Of a stretch of 64,000 nucleotides of DNA, positions 59,059 through 64,000 are shown piece after piece. The stretch lies in the NCBI RefSeq assembly GCF_030315685.1, contig NZ_JASXSI010000024.1:1-64000 (forward strand). Reading direction: 5' to 3'. The translations under genes were made by a program, and so were the position numbers. Source of the DNA: Gordonia sp. ABSL11-1 (GTDB taxonomy: Bacteria > Actinomycetota > Actinomycetes > Mycobacteriales > Mycobacteriaceae). The notes under the pieces were generated by a model, which made no database searches, had not been told where the DNA came from, and worked only from the letters and a program-made list of their open reading frames with translations. Numbering within the stretch: the stretch's first letter is position 1; every line of letters begins with the position of its first letter.

Positions 59059-62000
59059 GCTGTCACCGCCGCGACGGCGGCACCACGCAACTCGGCCAGG
59101 CGCCTGTGGTAGTCGGCCACGTTGTGCAGCTTGACCTGCTCATAGCCGCGCACCATGTCCGGGAGCTGCGCGATGGTGATCGCGTGCGCATGATTGGCCG
59201 GTGTGAGGGTCGCGGCCAGTTCACGGAGCACGGCTTCGAACTCGGCCACCAACTCTCGTTCGACGCGGCGCACGTGGGCGCGGCCGAACGGATCGAGAGC
59301 CGTTCCGCGCAGGCGCCGGCTGGCTGCCAGAGCTCTCAGCACCGGCCGCGACCACGGGCCGAGGCTGATCTTGTGCTTCATCCCGAGTTCTCGCAGCATC
59401 GGCGGATGCAGTCGATAGGAGACTTTCGCTCCTGGGCCGACGATGCCGGTCGCGGCGTCGGTTCCGGCGGGCCCGAGCAGCAGCCGCGCGACCTCGTACT
59501 CGTCCTTGTAGGCCATCAGCTTGTGCAACGACCAGGCTGCCGCCTCGGCCAGGCCGGTCTCGCCGGGTGTTGCCTGTTCCTCGGCGGATCTGACCAGTTC
59601 GACGAGGTCGGCGTAGCGCTGGGCGTAGGCCGCGTTCTGGAAGCTGATCAGTTCGCCGACCCGGATGTCGACCAGTCGTTCCAGTTCGCTGCCCGAGGTG
59701 GTGTGCACTCGAGCCGCGATCGCTCGGCCGCGCGGCGAGAGAACATTGTCGGGGGAGCCGGCGGTGCCGACGGCCGCCGCGAACGCGTCCGGATCGGCCA
59801 CGAACTGTCGGCCACGACGAAACGCCTGCAGGTTGGCATCGACCTTGACCCCGTTGAGGCGCAACGCCTCTTCGATGCTCGACGCGGGAATCGGGATGGC
59901 GCCCTTCTGGTATGCGATACCCGCGAGGAGAACGTTGGCGTACTGCTCGTCGCCCAGCAATGTCTCGGACGCGGATCGGGCGTCGAGGAACAGACCACCG
60001 GGTGACGTTGCGGCACGGATCTTCTCGATGGTCGCGGTGTCGTCGGGAAACGTGATCGCTGTGTCGACGACCATACTGCCGGTGGGAACCTTCGACGAGG
60101 AGACGACGGCTGTCGTGTGCTCTGGCGAGGCCACCGAGAGATAGGCGTCACCCGCGCCGACGAGCAGATCACATGCGAGGTACAGGTCGCACTCGCCAGC
60201 GGCGAGCTTGTGCGCGGCCGGTTCGTCGTGTGAGGACAGTCGCAGATCGGAGACCACCGCCCCGCCCTTCTGCGCCAGACCCGTCTGGTCCAGGGCGCGC
60301 ACCGACAGACCCGCGAGAGTTGCTGCCTGACCGAGGGTTTGGGCCAGAGTGACCACCCCGGTCCCGCCTACGCCGGTGATACGGATCGCATGGGCATGCC
60401 GCGGCGACGAGGGAAGTGGGTCTTTGAACGCGTCGGCGTCGAGCGTTTCGGTGCGGAGAGACGGTGCGGCGGGCTGTGTCCCGGCCTTCGGTACGGTGAC
60501 CGTCATGAACGCCGGGCAGTCGCCGTCGAGGCAGGTGTAGTCGCGGTTACACGACGATTGGTCGATCGCGGTCTTACGGCCGAACTCGGTCGGAACAGGC
60601 TGCACCGAGAGACAGTTCGACTTGCGGCCGCAGTCGCCGCAGCCCTCGCATACGCGCTCGTTGATGACCACTGTTTTCTCCGGCTGTGGCGCCAGCCGGC
60701 GGCGACGCTTGCGGCGCAACTCGGTGGCACATTCCTGATCATGAATCAGCACGGTCACACCCGCGGTGGCGGCGAGTGCGCGTTGGGCATCGTCGAGCCG
60801 ATCGCGGTCCATCACGTCGACGCCGCGTGGGAGCCGAATGCGCCGATACCGTTTGGTGTCGTCGGTGGTGACGATGATCCGGGCGACCCCTTCGGCCAGC
60901 AGCGCGCGGCAGATCTGCGGCACCGTCATGAGTCCAACCGCCTGCTGGCCGCCGGTCATTGCCACCGCGGAGTTGTAGAGCAGCTTGTAGGTGATGTTCA
61001 CCTCGCCCGCGATCGCTGCCCTGATCGCGAGGCTGCCCGAATGGTGGAAGGTGCCGTCGCCGAGATTCTGGAAGAGGTGATCATGATCGACGAAGGGCTG
61101 CATACCGATCCACTGTGCGCCCTCGCCGCCCATCTGGGTCAGACCGGTGACATCACCGACGATCGACGGATCCATCATCGCCACCATGGCGTGACAGCCG
61201 ATTCCGGCACCCACCAGAGACCCGGTGGGTACCCGCGTCGACGAGTTGTGCGGACACCCCGAGCAGAAGTACGGGGTGCGGGCGAGCAACGGCAACGACC
61301 GCAGCGGTCCCGGCACCGGCCGTGTCGCGGAGCCCGCCGAGCGCACGCCGGGGAAATCGTCGCGGGCGCCCAGCCGTCGGGTGAGCCCGGCGATGACTTT
61401 GTCGACGTCGAGTTCACCGTCGACCGGGAACAGTGCGGTGCCGGCCGGGTCGCGTTTGCCACTGATGTGTGGCCTGTGCGTACTCGCGTACAGCGCGTCT
61501 TTCATCGCGGTTTCGATGAACGCCCGCTTCTCCTCGACGACGATGACTTCGTCGAGCCCGTCGGCGAACTCGCGAATCTGCGCCGGATCGAGCGGGAACA
61601 CCATCCGTAACTGCAACAGGCGCAGCGATGAACCCTCGGGGCTGTCGGCGGTGAGCCCGAGTCGATCGAGCGCGGCCCGCACGTCGAGGTACGTCTTGCC
61701 GGCGGCAACGATACCGACGCGTTGTCCGGGCCGGCGCCGATGGATTCGGTTGAGGGCGTGATGGATGCCGTAGGTCCTCGCGGCCTCGAGGCGGGTCGTC
61801 TCACGGCTGCGTTCGAGCGTGCCGATGACGGGCTGCGCCAGTTTTGCCGAGATGACGTGGTCGACGACGGCCTCCGGTGGGGGGTCGGGCAGCGTTGTGT
61901 GGGTGCCGAGCCGCACTGAACCGAAGCCGTCCGCGACATTCGTGGCGATCTTCATACCGACCCACAGGCCACTCGTGCGCGACATGGCCACCGCGTGCAG

Positions 62001-62588
62001 CCCGAGGTCGAGTGCCTCCTGGGGGTCGGCCGGGTACAGCACGGGCATGCCGAGTTCGGCGAGAAGGGCTTCCGACGCGCCGGGCACGGTGGAGGACTTT
62101 GCCGACGGATCGTCGCCGACGAGGGCGACCGCGCCTCCGGTCGGAGCCGTGCCCATCAGATTCGCGTGTCGCAGAGCGTCACTCGCACGATCGAGCCCCG
62201 GGCTCTTGCCGTACCAGAAGCCGACGACGCCGTCTACGGTCTTGTCCTCGGCCTGCGATGCGAGCTGCGATCCCTGAACCGCGGTGGCCGCGAGCTCTTC
62301 GTTGACCGCGGGCCGGAACACCAGTCCCGTCTCGTCGATGAGGTCTTGATGGCGTTGCAGTTCCAGGTCGTAACCGGCGAGCGGTGAGCCCTCGTATCCC
62401 GAGATGAACACGCGCGTGGCCCTGCCCGCGCGGTGCTCCGCGCGCAGGGCATCGAACGGGAGTCGCACCAGGGCTTGTAGACCGGTGAGCTGGACTGTGC
62501 CGTGCTCGGCCCGGTACCGCTCGTCGAGTGCGGAAGGTGTTGGTGTACTTGATGACACGGCCGGGGCTGCGGCGGTATCGGCGGTCAT
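59055..62588 (-). CDS. Indolepyruvate:ferredoxin oxidoreductase-type 2-oxoacid oxidoreductase (fused IorA-IorB)
   Basis: A 1177-residue single-chain TPP- and Fe-S-dependent 2-oxoacid oxidoreductase that decarboxylates an aryl- or alkyl-2-oxoacid to an acyl-CoA. Domain order: N-terminal pyrimidine-binding domain (from YRAEHGTVQLTGLQALVRLP), TPP domain (YFCSGCPHNSSTRVPTGSLV, GAGIGCHAM, about 440-470), Cys cluster VCEGCGDCGRKSNC (about 640-655) and SCNRDYTCLDGDC (about 683-695). IorB gamma domain begins RITGVGGTGVVTLAQTLGQA (about 735-755). ATG 62588 with GAGGAG at good spacing decides the start; earlier M from 62747 lies in the neighbour gene. It joins the aldol products to central metabolism. 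Confidence 0.88.
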   Translation of the reverse strand: MTADTAAAPAVSSSTPTPSALDERYRAEHGTVQLTGLQALVRLPFDALRAEHRAGRATRVFISGYEGSPLAGYDLELQRHQDLIDETGLVFRPAVNEELAATAVQGSQLASQAEDKTVDGVVGFWYGKSPGLDRASDALRHANLMGTAPTGGAVALVGDDPSAKSSTVPGASEALLAELGMPVLYPADPQEALDLGLHAVAMSRTSGLWVGMKIATNVADGFGSVRLGTHTTLPDPPPEAVVDHVISAKLAQPVIGTLERSRETTRLEAARTYGIHHALNRIHRRRPGQRVGIVAAGKTYLDVRAALDRLGLTADSPEGSSLRLLQLRMVFPLDPAQIREFADGLDEVIVVEEKRAFIETAMKDALYASTHRPHISGKRDPAGTALFPVDGELDVDKVIAGLTRRLGARDDFPGVRSAGSATRPVPGPLRSLPLLARTPYFCSGCPHNSSTRVPTGSLVGAGIGCHAMVAMMDPSIVGDVTGLTQMGGEGAQWIGMQPFVDHDHLFQNLGDGTFHHSGSLAIRAAIAGEVNITYKLLYNSAVAMTGGQQAVGLMTVPQICRALLAEGVARIIVTTDDTKRYRRIRLPRGVDVMDRDRLDDAQRALAATAGVTVLIHDQECATELRRKRRRRLAPQPEKTVVINERVCEGCGDCGRKSNCLSVQPVPTEFGRKTAIDQSSCNRDYTCLDGDCPAFMTVTVPKAGTQPAAPSLRTETLDADAFKDPLPSSPRHAHAIRITGVGGTGVVTLAQTLGQAATLAGLSVRALDQTGLAQKGGAVVSDLRLSSHDEPAAHKLAAGECDLYLACDLLVGAGDAYLSVASPEHTTAVVSSSKVPTGSMVVDTAITFPDDTATIEKIRAATSPGGLFLDARSASETLLGDEQYANVLLAGIAYQKGAIPIPASSIEEALRLNGVKVDANLQAFRRGRQFVADPDAFAAAVGTAGSPDNVLSPRGRAIAARVHTTSGSELERLVDIRVGELISFQNAAYAQRYADLVELVRSAEEQATPGETGLAEAAAWSLHKLMAYKDEYEVARLLLGPAGTDAATGIVGPGAKVSYRLHPPMLRELGMKHKISLGPWSRPVLRALAASRRLRGTALDPFGRAHVRRVERELVAEFEAVLRELAATLTPANHAHAITIAQLPDMVRGYEQVKLHNVADYHRRLAELRGAAVAAVTA

Positions 62589-62590
62589 TG

Positions 62591-63169
62591 TCAGGGCTCC
62601 TCGGTGAGTGTTGCGGCGACGGTTCGGTAGGCGAGATCCTCGCGACTGGCGGACGGGCGCAGCCATTGATTCTCGGCAGACGGGAATCCGGTCGGCTCGA
62701 TGGGAATGCTGAAGTTGCGCAAGAAGTCTCGACGGAGTATCCGCCACTCGCCGTGGCGCCGCTCGAAGACATCGTGATACCGGTTGGAGTTCAACCAGTT
62801 CAGTTCGGGATCGTCACCGGGCTCGGCCCAGTAGAACGAGAACTGATAGGTCTCCGCGACTGCTCGGTTGGCGTCGACCTCGATGAGCATGTTGCACAGG
62901 TGGTGTTGTGATCCGGTGAACTCGCCGAAGCCTTCCCATTCCTGGTCGAAGAACTGCTCGGCGGTTCCGGTATGCAGGCGTCCACCTCGTCCGACATGTA
63001 CGTCGATGGCGCCGGGCCAAAAACAGGACAGGGTCATCTCTTTGTCGAGCCGATCGACTCCTCGGCAGTAGCGACACATGAGTTCGTAGATCTCCTGCTT
63101 GTCGAGCAGGGCCTGCAGGGCGCGTGCGCGATTGTCGCCGGTGGTCTCCGATCCGGAGTGCCGCATCAT
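62591..63169 (-). CDS. SnoaL-like / aromatic-ring-hydroxylating-dioxygenase beta-subunit-like protein
   Basis: A 192-residue NTF2-superfamily protein. Helix QALLDKQEIYELMCRYCRGVDRLD, CFWPGAIDVHVGRGG (Asp-His-bearing strand), and QHHLCNMLIEVDANRAVAET form the conical barrel. DVFERRHGEWRILRRDFLRNF is a typical closing strand. Such proteins may be dehydratases (scytalone type) or structural small subunits. It is translated from a 4-bp overlap with the LLM monooxygenase upstream and precedes the IOR-type enzyme by 2 bp. It may dehydrate a hydroxylated intermediate. Confidence 0.8.
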   Translation of the reverse strand: MMRHSGSETTGDNRARALQALLDKQEIYELMCRYCRGVDRLDKEMTLSCFWPGAIDVHVGRGGRLHTGTAEQFFDQEWEGFGEFTGSQHHLCNMLIEVDANRAVAETYQFSFYWAEPGDDPELNWLNSNRYHDVFERRHGEWRILRRDFLRNFSIPIEPTGFPSAENQWLRPSASREDLAYRTVAATLTEEP

Positions 63170-64000
63170 GCCGATGCGCCGGCGATCGATCGTGCGGCCG
63201 AGCCGAGCGCAGGGACGGACCGGCGGAACGACGCGCCGACGTGGGTCTCCGCGAGGCGTGCTCCGCCCCCCTCGGTGAGATTACCGCGCAATGTGTCCGC
63301 CGAGTACCGGGTGGGGATGCGTTTGCGGCGCTGGAGTTCTGGCACAACAAGGTCGACGAAGTCCGGCAGAGTTCGTAGCGGGAGATTGTCGTAGACGTTG
63401 AACCCGTCGATGTCGGCGTCGTCCAGCAGTTGTTCCAACCGATCGGCGACAGTGGTCGGCGAACCGACGATCATGATGCCCCCGAGCGATTCGGCGAGCC
63501 GCGCACCCACCTCTCGCGGAGTCCACTCGCGATCGGTGTCACCAACGGTGAATCTCTCCAGCAGCGAGCGGATTCCGTCGGTGTCGATGTATTGCAGAGG
63601 GGCGTCGATGTCGATGGACCCGAAGTCCACCTGCATCAACGACGCGTGCCGGACGAGGGTGCCCTCGGCGCTCACATAGTTCAGTTGCTGCTGGAACTTG
63701 GCTTGTGCTTCCTCGTCGGTGGGCGCGACGACGACCGAGACCCCGGCGATGAACTTCAGGTCGTGTGGTGACCGGCCGCGCGCCAAGGCCAGCTTCTTGG
63801 TCTCGGTCGTCGACTTCCGCAGTGACTTCACGTCGGTGCCGACGAGGAAGACGGCCTCCGCATGCTTCACGGCGAACTCCTGGCCCGCCGACGACGCGCC
63901 TGCCTGGAAAAGAGCGGGCGTACGCTGCGGAGACGGCTCGCACATGAACGCGTCCGGCACCGAGAAGTAGGGTCCCATGTGCTCGATGGGATGCACCTTG
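63166..64000 (-). CDS. LLM-class flavin-dependent monooxygenase, C-terminal part (5' end beyond window)
   Basis: The C-terminal 278 residues of a NtaA/SnaA/DszA-type enzyme; the frame is open across the right edge. The visible part begins near KVHPIEHMGPYFSVP, which corresponds to the DPSKVH segment of this family, so roughly 170-200 N-terminal residues are missing. It shows EPSPQRTPALFQAGASSAGQ, QEFAVKHAEAVFLVG, RYSADTLRGNLTEGG and a C-terminus LVVPELQRRKRIPTRYSA. It is the first visible gene of the right-hand catabolic operon and the natural partner of the flavin reductase at 55888-56415. Its start codon is outside the window. Confidence 0.85.
   Translation of the reverse strand, partial: KVHPIEHMGPYFSVPDAFMCEPSPQRTPALFQAGASSAGQEFAVKHAEAVFLVGTDVKSLRKSTTETKKLALARGRSPHDLKFIAGVSVVVAPTDEEAQAKFQQQLNYVSAEGTLVRHASLMQVDFGSIDIDAPLQYIDTDGIRSLLERFTVGDTDREWTPREVGARLAESLGGIMIVGSPTTVADRLEQLLDDADIDGFNVYDNLPLRTLPDFVDLVVPELQRRKRIPTRYSADTLRGNLTEGGGARLAETHVGASFRRSVPALGSAARSIAGASA

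Noticed and set aside
1..64000. CRISPR arrays, tRNA or rRNA genes
   Set aside because: No regularly spaced repeats, tRNA-like cloverleaf or rRNA-like stretches were noticed in either strand.

Overview
The window is high-GC actinobacterial DNA. The gene content points to a mycolic-acid-bearing member of the Mycobacteriales, most likely Gordonia or a close relative such as Rhodococcus: a frameshifted mycolyltransferase-like esterase, MpaB/DUF2236 and deazaflavin-dependent (DDN-type) enzymes, GTG starts, ATGA-type stop/start overlaps, and many DszA/NtaA-type flavin monooxygenases. The genus is an inference. I see no rRNA, tRNA or CRISPR.

Layout. 1-589: end of an IS1380-family element running off the left edge. 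738-15421: small regulator-plus-target modules. They include MarR/hydrolase, TetR/RidA/DDN facing a glycosyltransferase, MpaB, HxlR/hydrolase, and MarR/hydrolase/MBL. This stretch also holds membrane proteins, two pseudogenes (mycolyltransferase-like, ABC1 kinase) and, at 13477-13698, a MITE-like element whose ends match the IS1380 end. 15422-20213: a possible IS630 scrap, a polar amino acid-type ABC importer, a GNAT and a secreted protein. 20626-31253 (minus): cluster 1, three LLM flavin monooxygenases, one SfnB/DszC-like enzyme and a complete peptide-type ABC importer. 31557-40295: DUF1684 protein; an operon of thiolase, nitronate monooxygenase-like enzyme and a two-domain HxlR regulator; and, divergent from it, carotenoid oxygenase, acyl-CoA ligase and thiolase. 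40551-49217 (plus): cluster 2, a second peptide-type importer coupled to a long Baeyer-Villiger monooxygenase and an LLM enzyme, with a paralogous LLM enzyme facing it. 51562-54450: siderophore-interacting protein and a MarR/SDR pair. 54839 to the right edge (minus): a tightly coupled catabolic operon of LLM monooxygenase (cut by the edge), SnoaL-like protein, indolepyruvate-type ferredoxin oxidoreductase, LigI-like amidohydrolase, D-2-hydroxyacid dehydrogenase, RraA-like aldolase, flavin reductase and an MDR enzyme.

How the genes work together. The dominant theme is uptake plus reduced-flavin-dependent oxidation. There are six LLM enzymes, one SfnB-like enzyme, one BVMO and three ABC importers, but only one obvious flavin reductase (55888-56415). 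Two independently arranged modules pair a dpp-type importer with its own monooxygenases. By analogy with Dsz/Sfn/Nta enzymes they probably import and oxidatively cleave small organosulfur or N/C-heteroatom compounds, but the substrates cannot be read from sequence. The right-hand operon looks like a ring-opening and aldol-cleavage pathway built on a two-component monooxygenase.
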